DNA from: Fragum whitleyi
Taxonomy: Eukaryota > Mollusca > Bivalvia > Cardiida > Cardiidae
DNA: 64,000 bases
Direction of reading: 5' to 3'
Assembly: GCA_948146395.1 (NCBI GenBank)
Contig: OX411543.1
Location: 68,335,474 to 68,399,473 of the forward strand
Numbering within the stretch: position 1 is the stretch's first letter; every line of letters starts with the position of its first letter. The notes beneath the pieces were generated by a model. That model had not been told where the DNA came from, searched no databases, and was given only the letters and a program-made list of their open reading frames with translations. Positions 34,985 through 46,157 of the stretch are shown piece by piece. Both the position numbers and the translations under genes were made by a program.

Positions 34985-36060
34985 AGAACATTATACAATG
35001 TAATTGTTGCGGCATCAAGGCAAAATTTGAAGAACTTAGCTTTCTAGTTAACAAACTGTTACAGTATGTCTACAAGAAACCTTTCTGAAAGGTACAGATA
35101 AGTTTACTTTAAAATATCACTCTTGCTACTTTACTTACTTCACTGAACGCGAGAAAAATATTGTTTTAACTAGTTGCATTTTCAAAACCATGGAAATAAT
35201 AGTTAATGATCGTCTTGTCTGGTTCCTTGAAAAGAACCACCTTATTATGTCAGTCTAAAGTGGCTTTCGTAAACAGAGAATCACTCTTGATCATCTTATT
35301 CGCTTTTATTCGAAAAACCTTTATAAAGAATTAACATGTTGTTTCTGTCTTTTTCAATCTTGAAAGTGCTTATAATACCACTTGGAAGTAATGAAATATG
35401 AACGACCACTTTGATTTTGGTAAACGAGGACGCCTTGCGTTTTTCATCGCAGCTTTTTTGGATGAACGCCTGTTAAGAGTCCGTGTTATCTAATCCTCAT
35501 GAACAAGAAAGGGGTGTTCCAAGGGAAGTATTTTATCGTTGAAACTATTTAGTGTCAAAAACCAAAATCGTTAAAACTGTTTGCCCTGGTGTGGAATGTT
35601 TTCTCTACGTTGACAATTTTTGTAACTGTTACAGATCAAAACACATGTATATAATTGAAAGACAGATGCAACGAGTCTTGAACAATCTTTCAAATGGTCC
35701 AATGAAAACGGATCCTGAATTAAAGCTGGACAGAGTGCAAATAGAAGTTCCCAAAGAAATCAAAATTCTTAGGACTACTATTTGAATCTAAAGTTCGTTA
35801 ATAGCACGTTAATACTCCCCCCCCCACACACACTTTTACGTGTTGTATCAAGTTTTGATTGGAATGACGATAAAAAGGTTCTATTGCGCCTTTGTAGGGC
35901 ACTTATTAGATCTAAGCTAGATTATGGCTGTGTTGTTTTGTACGCCCTTCATACCTTCGTGAACTTGATACTTTTCATTAACAAGGTTTGCTCTTGGTGT
36001 TGGGTGCATTTTGAACAATACAAGTTACCAGTCTATTTACAGAAGCTAATGAGCCTTCCT
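34985..36060 (+). pseudogene. LINE ORF2 endonuclease and reverse transcriptase, broken
   Basis: NIIQCNCCGIKAKFEELSFL near 34988 matches the start of the AP-like endonuclease, where the usual block is IIQWNCRG. It jumps quickly to reverse transcriptase sequence, so most of the endonuclease is deleted. Reverse transcriptase blocks are SCIFKTMEIIVNDRLVWFLE near 35170, SGFRKQRITLDHLIRF near 35255, a GVPRE-like GVPQGS remnant near 35510, and FLYVDNFCNCYRS near 35600, where the catalytic YVDD reads YVDN. Thumb-like SKLDYGCVVLYA appears near 35920. Stops and frameshifts make it inactive. Confidence 0.75.
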
Positions 36061-36203
36061 TAAATTTAAGCAAAAAAAAAGCTTTCCATGCAATATTATC
36101 TAAATCTTAAATCCAATCCCGGTAATCCTACTCATAAAGTTGTTTCTGATCCAAATATAGAGAGGTTTTTGAAAAGAAAAAGAACCTTTAACCTCCCTTT
36201 AGT

Positions 36204-36897
36204 TTGCGCTGTGACGCTGATGTAAATTCAATAGACTTGTACTTCGAGGAAGTGGCAGAATATATTATTCCTGATGTTCCTTTATGGACATATAGAAGTC
36301 CCACGTTTCTTCACGATCTTGTTTCAATCAAAAAGAATACAACTGATGCATCTTTTTTTAAAACAAAGTTCTTTGAAGTCAAAGAAAAATACACATCATA
36401 TGAAAGAATATACACAGACGGTTCAAAAGATGGTGAAAAATATAAATTCCGCCTTCCTTATAACTCTTCTGTTTTTTCAGCCGAGCTTAAGGCCATTGAT
36501 CTCGCACTTGATCATATGACCACAGAGCGTGTCTCTCGTTTTATCATTTACACTGAGTCTATGTCAAGCGATCGAGCACGAGAATACTGATAATCCCCTT
36601 ATCGTAAGGCTACTTGACAAAATAGCTCAGCTTAGTGATGTTAATCTCGTTTTCTGCTGGCTTCCGAGCCATATTGGTTTCCGTGGTAATGAGGAGGCAG
36701 ATAAAGCTACCATGGAGGCTTACCTCTTCACAATTTATCTCGAAGTACCTTTTACTGATTTTAAACATTTAATTCAAGGCTTTATTCAAGATGTCTGGTA
36801 TAATTGTTGGAATGATTCTGCCAACCAAAGCAACAAATTATTTGCTATCAAGCAAATTTTAGGTGATTGGTTACGAGGTTATAGGTTAAACCATTGA
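36204..36897 (+). pseudogene. LINE RNase H domain, broken
   Basis: Two overlapping frames (36204-36590 and 36529-36897) together show the RNase H order: ERIYTDGSKDG (first catalytic Asp), SSVFSAELKAIDLAL (catalytic Glu), an IYTES block where IYTDS is usual, then VFCWLPSHIGFRGNEEADKAT (His and last acidic site). A frameshift near 36545 separates the third and fourth blocks, and the third acidic residue appears to be Glu instead of Asp. In active elements the domain removes RNA from the hybrid. Confidence 0.8.
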
Positions 36898-37429
36898 CAG
36901 GTTTTAATTTTGACTCGTTTACGCATCGGCCATACCCATCTAACTCATTTATACCTTTAGAAAGGAGAGGAAATGTCAATGTGCTCTTCTAACTGTTAAG
37001 TATATTTACATTTTATCGATTTCTCTTTTATCAGAGACATTTTAGAATAGATAGTATGAGGCAGCTTTTTGACTCCGTTAAAGTAGAAGTTATATTTGAC
37101 TTTTGAAAGGCTATTCATTTATTTAGCACGATATGATTTAAATGTTTATTGAAAGCACTTCTTTTAATTTTTGTCGTTTACGTTTTTTATGATGTTATGA
37201 TTATTATTATATGCTTATTCAAATATATGCTAAATAATATTTCAATTAGTTTCATTGTTGACTATTTGTTTAACTTTTATACAGACGTTTCACGCCAAAC
37301 ATGACCATTGTTAACGACGGGCCATAAAACACCATTAATTCATTCATTCCTAATTCAAAGACCGCTGTTTCGTCTCCACCCCAAAAGTAATTATGTTTTG
37401 GTCTCTTCGGAAACATTTAGAGCCAAAAT

Positions 37430-37526
37430 ATGACACCAAGTACATGACATAAAAACATTGGTAGAAGACCACTTTACAATATTACAATCAAAATATGGAA
37501 GATGTCTTCCTTTTGGTTTCAGAGAA
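37430..37526 (-). mobile_element. HINE family D fragment, left of SINE
   Basis: CTTCCTTTTGGTTTCAGAGAA is the inverted CCAGAAGGCAG core. The unit is interrupted exactly at AGAGAA by the SINE and resumes beyond it. Confidence 0.5.
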
Positions 37527-37788
37527 GCCGCCGTCATAGCACAGTTGGTAGCGCGCCGGACTGTCAGTCTTGGGGTCCCGGGTTCGATCCTGGACGGCGG
37601 CACTCATGCCTTTCTACTATTTGTCTCCCATCTATTGATCTATAATCGTAGACCTATGTGGGATAGCAGCTACAGGCTAGGAAGCAATGTAACGGTAGTA
37701 CTGTTGTTAGAATTACCAGGAATCCATTGTTAGGTGCTCCAGCCGCCACGATATAACCAAAAAAAGTTGAAAGCTTCGAAAAACCTCA
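37527..37788 (+). mobile_element. tRNA-derived SINE with intact tRNA-like head
   Basis: The first ~75 bp fold as a tRNA: acceptor arms GCCGCCG and CGGCGGC, A-box TAGCACAGTTGG, anticodon loop CTGTCAG (GTC, Asp-like), B-box GGTTCGATCC. The body follows (ATAGCAGCTACAGGCTAGGA, GGTGCTCCAGCCGCCAC) and then a decayed tail. Internal polymerase III promoter boxes would drive transcription. There is no clear target duplication. Confidence 0.85.
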
Positions 37789-38467
37789 TTAAAAAAAGTT
37801 TTTTCTCTTTGAATCAATGTAAAAAAGGGTTGTGGATAAATAAGATTCCAGAGAATTGATATGAACAAACTTGGTACAAGTCCACAAGATGCTACTTCGT
37901 GCAAATTATGGAAGCTGTCGGCTCTCTGGTTCCGGAGAAGATTTCAAAAGATTTTCGCTCTTTCATTCTATGTAAAAAGTGATGCGCCCGGATGGAGCCT
38001 AAATATGACCAAAGGGTCTTGATATGAACAAACTTGGTAGAGGTCCACTAGATGATGCTACATACAAAATAGTTGTCTGCCTTCTGGTTTCAGAGAAGAA
38101 GATTTTATAAGAGTTTCGCTCTTTGATTCAATTTAGAAAGAGTTGCGCCTGGTCGGAGCCCAAATTATGACACAAGGGTCTTGATATAAATTAACTTGGT
38201 AGAGGCCCACTAGATGACGCTACATACCAAAAATGAAAGTTGTTTGCCGTAAGGTTTCAGAGACGATTTTGGAAGATTTTACTTTTTCACATTTTGTCGA
38301 AGGATTACGGGGGGGGATAAGGGTATACTTCAGACCTTTGAACATTCTTGGTAGAACTTGACCCAAAGAACATCCCTGCCAAGTTTCATCAAGATTTCCC
38401 CACTATTTTAGGAGGAGATGATGTTAAAGGAAATTGTTGATGACAGACGACGAGGAATACAACAAGT
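37789..38467 (-). mobile_element. HINE family D array
   Basis: Inverted core units with GGTTCCGGAGAAG near 37930 and CTTCTGGTTTCAGAGAAGA near 38082, alternating with AACAAACTTGGTAGAGGTCC. A GACAGACGACGAGG tract near 38438 marks the decayed 5' end. Units resemble those at 4953-5500 and 28347-29325. Confidence 0.55.
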
Positions 38468-38557
38468 AGCCCATTGTTAGGTTCTCCAGCCACCGCGATT
38501 TAACAGAAAGGTTTTTGAAAGCGGTTTAAAAACCTCATCTAATCATTCGTTGATTGC
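38468..38557 (+). mobile_element. tRNA-derived SINE, 3' fragment
   Basis: CCCATTGTTAGGTTCTCCAG and CCACCGCGATTTAACAGAAA then a GAAAGCGG tail block match the SINE 3' half. The head is absent. Confidence 0.65.
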
Positions 38558-38644
38558 CTTCATGCAATTTAAGACTTGTTTCATTTTTTATCCTTATTAA
38601 ACTGTACCTAAGGTGAGCGCTTTAGGGTTGATAGTCCTCATGTT
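38558..38644 (+). mobile_element. 145-bp HINE, 3'-terminal fragment
   Basis: CTAAGGTGAGCGCTTTAGGG and GATAGTCCTCATGTT match the 3' terminus at 32150-32182 with a base change in CTCTTGTT. No core unit remains. Confidence 0.45.
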
Positions 38645-38732
38645 CATACACATGGTAACTATGGCGGAAGATGATTTCAAATAATTACGACGTTTATATC
38701 AAATAATTGAGTGATGAAAACCAAAAACTCAC

Positions 38733-38759
38733 CTGGCATAACAATGTTTGAATCTTTAT
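38733..38759 (-). CDS. putative 27-nt micro-exon
   Basis: On the minus strand, TTTATATTTCAG precedes and GTGAGT follows a 27-nt segment that reads KDSNIVMP with phase 1 on both sides. Length is a multiple of three and there are no stops. It is in the same strand and phase as the Ig exon 19.7 kb downstream. Splice signals are good, but two sites around 27 bp can arise by chance in AT-rich DNA. Confidence 0.4.
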
Positions 38760-38829
38760 CTGAAATATAAAATAATTCACATTGAATTAAAAAGTGAGTA
38801 TGAATTGTCGAAATAGAAAGACAAAAATG

Positions 38830-39925
38830 AACAAGAGGATATTAGTTGCCCTTTAATCGCTCACCTGAATAAACATTTGTATAAAAATGGAAATAATTAC
38901 TAGCAAAAGTAGAACTGTTTGCTTTAGTCAACAGGATGATCGTTGCAAAAATAAAAAAAATAGATAAATAAATAAATAAATAAAGGTTGACTGGGTTAAA
39001 AAAAAAAAAAAGGTGTCATATTGAGTATCCATTATATTTTTTAAGATTTTATCATATAAACTAGTTTTTTACCCAACTTAACTCAATTTCGAATTTGTTC
39101 AAGATTTCATTAAGACATTCGTTCGAACTGATTTTCAAGTTAAATGGACGAAAAGAAGGAAAACCCGAGGCCCCGGTGTTTCCACAACAGTTTTTTAGAT
39201 TTGGTCCGTGAATGAGTTTGAAACCCACTTAAGCCATTTTCAATTGTGTACAAGATTTCATCAAAAACATTAATTGAGATGAATTTTCAGGTCGATTAGG
39301 CTAAAGATGTGGCCTCTAGAGTGTCCACAAGTTTTTTTTGAGATCTGATCCCATGACCTGGTTTTTGATCCAACTTCACCCAGTTTCGAAATTTGTCTGA
39401 GACTTTTTCAAAATAATCATTTTGACCAATTTTCAGGTTGATTATGTTAAAAATATGGCCTCTAGTGTGTTCACAATGTTTTTCTAAGATTAAGCCATGT
39501 GACCAATTTTTTAACCCCACCTGACCAAGTTTATAAATTGTCTCAGACTTTATCAAGATTATCATTCTGACTAATTTTCAGGTTCATTGGGATGAATATA
39601 TGGCATCTAGAGCGTCACAAGGTTTTTCTAAGAATCACTCTGTGACCTAGTTTTTGACCCCACTTTACCCAATTTCGAACTTGTCTGAGATTTCATCCAG
39701 GAAATAATTTTGACTGATTTTCAGGTTAATTGGGCTAAAAGTATGGCCTCCAGAGTATCCACAAAGCTTTTCTTAAAAACTGACTCCATGAATAAGTTTT
39801 TGACCCCACTTGAGCAAATTTCGAACATGTCTAGGATTTTATCAAAAATTCATTCTTATCAATTTTTCATGTTGATTGTACTAAAAATTTTGTCTCTAGA
39901 GTTTCCGCAAGGTCCGATGATCTCC
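38830..39925 (-). mobile_element. HINE-like element, 145-bp-type core
   Basis: The left end is AACAAGAG then GCCCTTTAATCGCTCACC. An (AAAT)n run (38960-38985) sits near the end. About six inverted units with TTTTCAGGTTGATTGGG and TCTAGAGTGTCCACAA landmarks follow. The 5' hairpin is missing. Open frames at 39296-39565 and 39710-39931 are array artefacts. Confidence 0.6.
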
Positions 39926-40052
39926 ACTTAATTCTGAGAAGGGATCAAATGTTAAGTGCATATATTATAATGGTCACATATTTGGAAGCAATCAAGAACG
40001 TTTTGTTTATAAATATCTTAATAGGTATACCTGTAACATGATATGTACTCAC

Positions 40053-40088
40053 TTTTTCCATTATTAGGAAACTGTGTTTTTTGCGTTC
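40053..40088 (-). CDS. putative 36-nt micro-exon
   Basis: Minus-strand acceptor TTTTTATTTTCAG and donor GTGAGT flank 36 nt reading TQKTQFPNNGK in phase 1-1, without stops. It could be the exon upstream of 38733-38759, joining in frame through a phase 1 codon. The peptide is hydrophilic and linker-like. The same caution about chance splice pairs applies, although two in-phase pairs in a row are less likely by chance. Confidence 0.4.
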
Positions 40089-40275
40089 CTGAAAATAAAA
40101 ATCATTTCAAGTAAGTTTTTAATATGCATGTAGAAGAGAAGTACAATATGAATCAATCAATTCTTAAAATTAAAGGCGGGCAACAAATCTGTATCAAGTA
40201 ATAATCGTTAACGAGACCTTTTCTTGGATGGTAGTCTATCACCAAGGCTAATATTGTCATTAATCTCCTACTTAC

Positions 40276-40297
40276 CTTTAAGCTCCATGACAATCAT
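40276..40297 (-). CDS. possible first coding exon (22 nt)
   Basis: ATGATTGTCATGGAGCTTAA ends at a GTAAGT donor in phase 1, with an in-frame TGA six bases before the ATG, so it could open the reading frame of the micro-exons downstream. It encodes only MIVMELK, not a signal peptide, which an Ig-domain protein would normally need. This makes it doubtful as the true start. Confidence 0.22.
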
Positions 40298-40397
40298 AGG
40301 TCAGTTCACGCAAACCATGAGTCAGTGTGCGTAAATGTTCCTTGTTATCCGGAACTTAAATCCAGTAATCAACTCAAGTAAAGTTTAAACTTGAACA

Positions 40398-41105
40398 AAC
40401 AAGAGAGCCAGAATGGCCCTAAACCGCTCCACCCGAATTTAATTGGTCCAGTGGATCTCATCCAAGAAATTTTCAGGCAAAGTTTCATTCGCATTTGCCT
40501 CATACATGTAGTTGAAGAGGACATGTAATTCCAAAATTTACAGTGATAAAAGATCCTACCCACAAATTCATTACGGAGGAGACTCAAAATAAGCCCCGCC
40601 CTGCTGCACCCACATTTATGGGCGTATCAATCTCATCCAAGAAATTTTCAGGCAAAGTTTCATTCGCAATTGCCTTATAGTTGAAGAGGAGATGTTATTT
40701 CAAAATTTACAGTGATAAAAGACCCTACCCACACATACATTACGACTCAAAATAAGCCCCGCCCTGCTGCACCCATATTTATGGGCGTATCAGAAGGAAC
40801 ATTCTAGTAAAGTTTCATTGAAATCTGCCCAGTGGTTCAGGAGGAGATGTCGTTCAAAGATTTCGGGCTCAAAAAAAGCCCTGCCCTGTCACGCCCATAT
40901 TTATTGACCAATCAAAATCTTTCGAACAACTTTTGAAAAGGGTCACCCGAGAAACATTCTGGTCAAGTTTCATTGAAATCGGCCCAGTGGTTCAGGGGTT
41001 ATGTCGTTCAATGATTACGAGCTAAAAATAAAGCCCGCCCTGCCACGACCATATTTAAGGACCAATCAGTATTTAGCGAACATTTTTTAAGAGAGTCGTA
41101 TAATT
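40398..41105 (-). mobile_element. HINE family B, 3' part
   Basis: The left end is AACAAGAG, then AGCCAGAATGGCCCTAAACC (hairpin) and GCTCCACCCGAATTT. Three to four inverted core units follow with AAGCCCCGCCCTGC and GGCCCAGTGGTTCAGG. The copy stops near 41105 without a 5' hairpin. Confidence 0.6.
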
Positions 41106-41671
41106 ACTCCCCTTAATCTTGTTTTTTCCAATTTGATCCAGTTTAAGAGAATTTCTTTAATTTCTCCATTTAAACTTTCTTCAATTATATTTATTTTTTT
41201 CGATAAGTTCATTTTCACAGGTATTTCTTTCCTTCTTTTTATACGAGGAATAGGATTTATTTTCCCCTCTTATTTCCAGAAGTAGTGTTTCCACAGATAA
41301 TTGATCATTTATGGTTAATCATATTTTTGATTTGTCTATATGACAGCTATTTTCATAATTATATATCGGCAAATAGTATTGTGAAATTACTTCTTTAATT
41401 TTCGTATTCAAACAATTAACAAAATCTATGTCGTATAACATAAAGTTTCGTGAATTAGCATTATGATTTGTCGTTTTATAAATGTTTTAGTCCTAAGACG
41501 GGTTTATTACTAAATTAAAATCTCAGCAAACAACAAAAGAATTGTTAGAGTCTATAGAATCGAAAGAGTCACAACTTAATCGGAAGAAATATAGATCAAC
41601 GATGTTGGGCGCATATATTTAAAAGTAAATCAAAGCACTGAAAGTACTGATGGTGATCGAACCTGATGTCA

Positions 41672-41790
41672 TTCTAGAGTGATATATTGAATTCAATTAG
41701 AAAAGAGAAATTATGAATGTAAAATAAGGGGTGAGGAATTGTCTCGACAAAATTTCCGTTATTCGGAAATTTCACTGCAAATTCAAAGAA
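41672..41790 (+). repeat. dispersed repeat, copy 2
   Basis: Starts CTAGAGTGATATATTGAATT and parallels 21839-21960 for about 100 bp with gaps. Confidence 0.5.
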
Positions 41791-43329
41791 AGGGAGAGAG
41801 AGGAAAATCCTGTTAGAAAAATGTTTGTTAGAATATGAGTTGTTACTCTGTGAAAATTTCTTTTACACACTTGAAATAGGTACATTTATTAAAACTGTCT
41901 TCAACCTATATCCAATGGTGTTTGTTTTTACATAAGTAATTGTTATCATGTTTAAGCTTATTTCAAGTAAATTTGTCGTATTTGTTTTAACTTTCTTTTT
42001 ATCTATCTTTGTTTCTTCTCAGAGGATGAAAAGGTCTTTGAGTACCAACCAAAGAAACACCTATGAATATCAGTCAGTCCTGAACTGTACTTATTGTTAA
42101 AAGTTATGATTTGTTAACTTATTAATAGTATTTTGATCCATAACCTGAGAGATTCATTTTTATCATATCAGAAGCCAAAACCACTTCCGTGGTTGACACT
42201 TATGTCGTTATTCACTTTTATAACACTGCAGGATGAGAAATATTTAGGTATAGGTTAAAGGAGCTCGAGTGCCCTATTAGTATAATTCATAGATAATTTC
42301 TGTTTAAGGTTTAGAAATAAAATTATAACTTTTTATATTAAATAATTGCTTCATAGTAAATTGCATACTAAAAGTCTTTATAAATATTATTTTTGTAACG
42401 TAATTTCTACATCAAAAGCGAATAAGAATCTTATTTAAGAAGTTTATTTTTTTAAAGGGAGGTAATGATTGCATGACTATGTCTTTGACTATGTTTAAGT
42501 ATGATACAATGTTTTTTTCCTCCCGACTTTCTTCCTAATAAGAATTGAGAATCCTTACAATTGTCGGTTCATTTTTTGCACGAGAACCATTTTTTTACCT
42601 TCAAGAGTTTGGATGCTTATAAAATCACTCACTATCGATATCTTATTACAGTTTTGCGGCTGATATTAGACTTTTCTGCTCTGAGCTAGTTTTTGCTTAA
42701 ACTGTAGTTAACCAATTCTAAACGTATTTTGGGAAGGATGGAGCCAGTTTTTATTCATCGATTAAGATTTTTTTGATTTCTGTAAAAAACGCAATTACTT
42801 TTCCAGGATTATTTAACAACTAAATCCGCCTGTCGAATTGTAAACAAGTGCATGACCACGGCAATATCTACTCGTCAATTGGAGTGGTATCTAGGGTTGA
42901 ATATTAAGCTATCATTTATTCAATTTTCAAGTAGAATTTTGAATTGATATGGTTTTACAGATTGAAAAAAATGCAAAAAACGTATTTCCGGCTAATTACT
43001 ACAAGTTGCACCAGCGAAGGCTTGGGTCAAAAACATAGTATCTGTCTCTAAGGTGTTTAGATACAAACTTTGTTTTTGCTTTAAACTCTCGACAAGCTTA
43101 CGCCGATCAAAAATTCCCTTGATAAACATTGCAAGATCAGTTTGTGTTTTTCAAGGCGAATTTTCATTATCTTCACTTGATAAAGAATTCAAGTATCAAC
43201 GCCATTAAAGAAATAGATAGTGATTTTGCAGAGAAAAATATTGAAAGATACTAAATTGAATTTTAAGAGGCGCTACTTTATTTCAAATGTATTAACATCC
43301 AACAGGATTTTCCTGACATAGTATAACAC

Positions 43330-43352
43330 TGGTGAACGACGTTCGTTCACCA
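43330..43352. repeat. perfect 10-bp hairpin
   Basis: TGGTGAACGA, 3-nt loop, TCGTTCACCA. No flanking terminator-like T run or gene explains it. Confidence 0.8.
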
Positions 43353-44639
43353 AAAATGTCTGAAAAACATAGTTCTACAATTATGACCTGTCCGTTGTTA
43401 TGGCGTACTATTTATTCTACTTTAATAATTGATTTTTTGTTAAATTACAGACTATCACCGCGAGCTTTAGTTTTTCCATGATTGAAAAAAGCAGCCTCCG
43501 TTCCATTCAGAGTAGATAGTTTTCTCTAAATCCTATGAAAAAATGAGTCTCCTGAAGACATATAACTTCCGCGTTCTCTCCTTTAAAAAGTGAAAATTAA
43601 TCAAAAGGTTTTTTTTAGCGTTTTTCAAACCGCGGAAATTGCATGATAAATTTTCTTAGTTTTCTTAAACTTTGATTATAAAAACATTTACAATTAGAAT
43701 AAAGTCAATAGGAAAAAAGTATGGCGTTCAATTAAGTTATTGTATGGATTGCGATTGAAAAAGTAACACAGTGGACAAACGCTAAACAAAACATAGTAAG
43801 AACATGGGGAAAAATAAAAAAACACATTTACGATACATTATTATTGCTTTTGAAAGCTGGGACATGTTCAGGCTAAAAGACAGTGGCGAGTGTAACAATT
43901 TTGACATACATAAGATGTTGTAGGCTTATTTTATTTTTTTATTTGAACAAAAGACTCGCCGATGAAATGTGTTATGTATGTGAAATGTGTTATGTATACA
44001 AATATGTTGCAGTTGTTTCTTTTTGTTGCTGTTATATACAAAAAATATCCTGAAGTAAAATGAAAAAGCCGTATTTGCCCTGAAAGATTATCGTTTCCTT
44101 GGTTGTTGGAACTCACTTCTATCGCATGAAAGTGACTATGCGCTCCAAGTAGCATCGGATCATGTGACAACTGTTCAATTTTTCATTCCGTTGAATATTC
44201 AACAGTAAATAGTATATGCATCGACGTAAAAGTACAAGGTCATGAGTTATCGATTATCAAATAAAATCCTTAATGGATCTTAACCCCCCCCCCCCCCGGG
44301 AACTGTTACAACGGACAAATACCTCTTGCATGAACACATGTTAAGGACTCGCAATGAAAACTGCCAGAAATCAAATAAGCTACGCCTGCCAAAAGAATAT
44401 GTGATCCTTCAGCTATACAACGTGCAAAAAACCCAACCATGTAGGTTATAGAATGAGATACTTCGTGCAACGATTTTCTTACATATCTTATGCCCCATAT
44501 CACTAGGATTTTGCAGATTGAAAGCTAAATAGAAGTACCGTGTGTCATATTCCAGAGTAAATGCAATTTAAGATAGCGTTTACAATTGAGAAATGAAAAC
44601 AGTTTTAAACAATAATTACAACTGGATAAATCGGTACTA

Positions 44640-44998
44640 GTCTATGTGACCCCAAAACAATATGACACTTCCTTGAGTCATAAGAAACATTTGCATAGAG
44701 TTTCATGATTCTTGGTCGCTTGGTTCTCGAGTTTGAGTCCGAAAACGTAAATTAAACAAAAAATGACAGTGACCTTGACCTTTGACATATGTGACCCCAA
44801 AACGATAGGACACTTCCATCGGTTATGAGCAACAATTGAATACAGTTTCATGAGTCTAAGTCACTTGGTACTTGAGTTAGAGTCCGGAAACGAAAAGGTC
44901 TACGGACGGACGGATGGACGGACAGATGGAAGGATTGACAGACAGAAAGAAATAGTGAAACCAATATACCCCCTCTACTACGTAGGTGGGGAATATAA
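44640..44998. mobile_element. short pearl-like element (146-bp core)
   Basis: Two core units starting TATGTGACCCCAAAAC near 44642 and 44788 (146 bp), then an ACGG/ATGG/ACAG microsatellite (44895-44950), then a terminal hairpin ACCCCCTCTAC tac GTAGGTGGGG (about 44968-44990). The left end is unclear. Same layout as the 12.1 and 26.2 kb elements: core, ACGG tract, hairpin. Confidence 0.6.
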
Positions 44999-45102
44999 TA
45001 ATATTTGTCTCGGGAGTATTCATTATTTAAGGAAGGGAATTGAAATATATTAAAAATTTAATATGTATTCTGGCTATTGCAAAACACGTTGAATCCAACA
45101 TA

Positions 45103-46155
45103 TACTACTCAAAGTTTGCTAAACACCAAACTTTTTCGCTGTCCTACAGGAGCTCGAGAGTGCTAGTTCGACTCAAACCATACGAACACGGCTGCATGAG
45201 CATAACCTTAGGTCAAGAAGACCATGTAATCGTATTCCGCTGTCCCGAGTTCAATGTCGTCGTCGGTTAACATGGGCATAGGCCCACGTTTGCTGGCGCA
45301 TAAGATGCTGGCGCCCCATGCTATTCAAGGATGAGTCCAGGTATTGCCTGGACTACACTGATAGACGGGCTTAGGGTGTTGAGAAGGCCGGGGAAAAGGT
45401 TTCATGCAGTTAACATTGCTGAGCACGATCGTTATGGGATGGGTCCATCATGGTTTGGGTTGGCATCAGTTGGGATGGGCGGACTGATCTTGTCATTTTA
45501 GAAAAAGGTATTCGGACAGCTCGTAGGTACATTGATGAAATTCTAAATACCCACGTAAGATATTACCCTGGCGCTATTGGGGATGGATTAATTTTAATGG
45601 ATGGTAATGCTCGTCCACACACTGCCCGTGTAGTCCAACAGAATCGCGAAGAGGAGGGTATTCCACGTCTAGACTGACCGGCTCGATCATCGGACTTAAA
45701 TCCGATAGAGCTTATGTGGAAAAAGCTACAGATCCGAATTTCGGCTCGCCAGGTCCAGTAAAGGACACTCTTGGATCTCGGCCACATCATTTGAGAAGAA
45801 TGGTCTGTTATTCCCCAAAGAGTAATCCAGAACTAAATCAGGAGTATGCAGAGGCGCTGTCAGGCTGTTATTGACAGTGCTGGCTCTCATACTCGTTATT
45901 GAATGAAATTCATTGAAAGAACACCTTTTTTGGTCAAATTCTATTATTCAAATTTTCAAGAAAACAGACCAATTCCTAGGGTCTCCCTGTTTGGTCTACA
46001 TTTAAAGTCTTCTTATCATTATAAAGCCTTATTTTCTTCTTAAAATTTGATTACCTGATTACAATCGACCATTTTCCAACATTCATATAATCCAATTTCA
46101 TTTTTTCCTGAAATTATAGTGAAAAAGTTTTGGTGCTTAGCAAACTTGAGTAGTA
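45103..46155 (+). mobile_element. Tc1/mariner-type DNA transposon with both terminal inverted repeats
   Basis: Terminal inverted repeats of about 35 bp: TACTACTCAAAGTTTGCTAA at the left and the inverse TTAGCAAACTTGAGTAGTA at the right (one or two mismatches). TA dinucleotides lie outside each end (45101-45102 and 46156-46157), as expected for a Tc1/mariner target duplication. It contains one broken transposase gene. Total length 1053 bp. Confidence 0.85.
45140..45903 (+). pseudogene. Tc1-like transposase, inactivated
   Basis: The N-terminal DNA-binding part survives as TRLHEHNLRSRRPCNRIPLS near 45190-45250. The catalytic part reads VWVGISWDGRTDLVIL near 45452, ARRYIDEILNTHVRYYPGAI near 45520, LMDGNARPHTARVVQQ near 45595 and SSDLNPIELMWKKLQ near 45690. 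Related transposases usually have DDN where this has DGN, so a candidate catalytic Asp is lost, and the conserved Trp before PARS is a stop. At least two frameshifts lie upstream. In active elements the enzyme cuts at the terminal repeats and inserts at TA. Confidence 0.85.
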
Positions 46156-46157
46156 TA

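Larger units (their letters stand above)
33345..37360 (+). mobile_element. Decayed Jockey-type LINE (non-LTR retrotransposon)
   Basis: In order the remains are: ORF1 zinc knuckles (about 33350-33470), ORF1 C-terminus (33879-34121), endonuclease N-terminus (about 34985-35100), reverse transcriptase (35160-35800), thumb-like region (35800-36060), RNase H (about 36390-36720), and a 3' end at about 37310-37352 reading GACGGGCCATAAAACACC then ATTCATTC repeats. Stops and frameshifts occur throughout. The order and the RNase H domain fit a Jockey/I-superfamily element. The start is not defined, since LINE copies are often 5' truncated. Confidence 0.8.
41106..44640. other. long AT-rich spacer
   Basis: No exon or element is clearly supported over 3.5 kb apart from the dispersed repeat at 41672-41790 and a perfect hairpin at 43330-43352. 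A poly-C run is at 44284-44297. The minus frame at 44306-44503 has a hydrophobic patch but no convincing splice context. Confidence 0.4.

Noticed and set aside
33345..37360. An active LINE
   Set aside because: Stops and frameshifts in every domain, the YVDD box reads YVDN, and most of the endonuclease is missing.
37527..37603. A functional tRNA-Asp gene
   Set aside because: It is fused to the SINE body found in other copies, and the anticodon stem has mismatches (CCGGA against TCTTG).
44306..44503. Signal-peptide exon for the Ig gene
   Set aside because: It has a hydrophobic patch, but the only downstream donor is a weak GTATTT and the start context is unconvincing.
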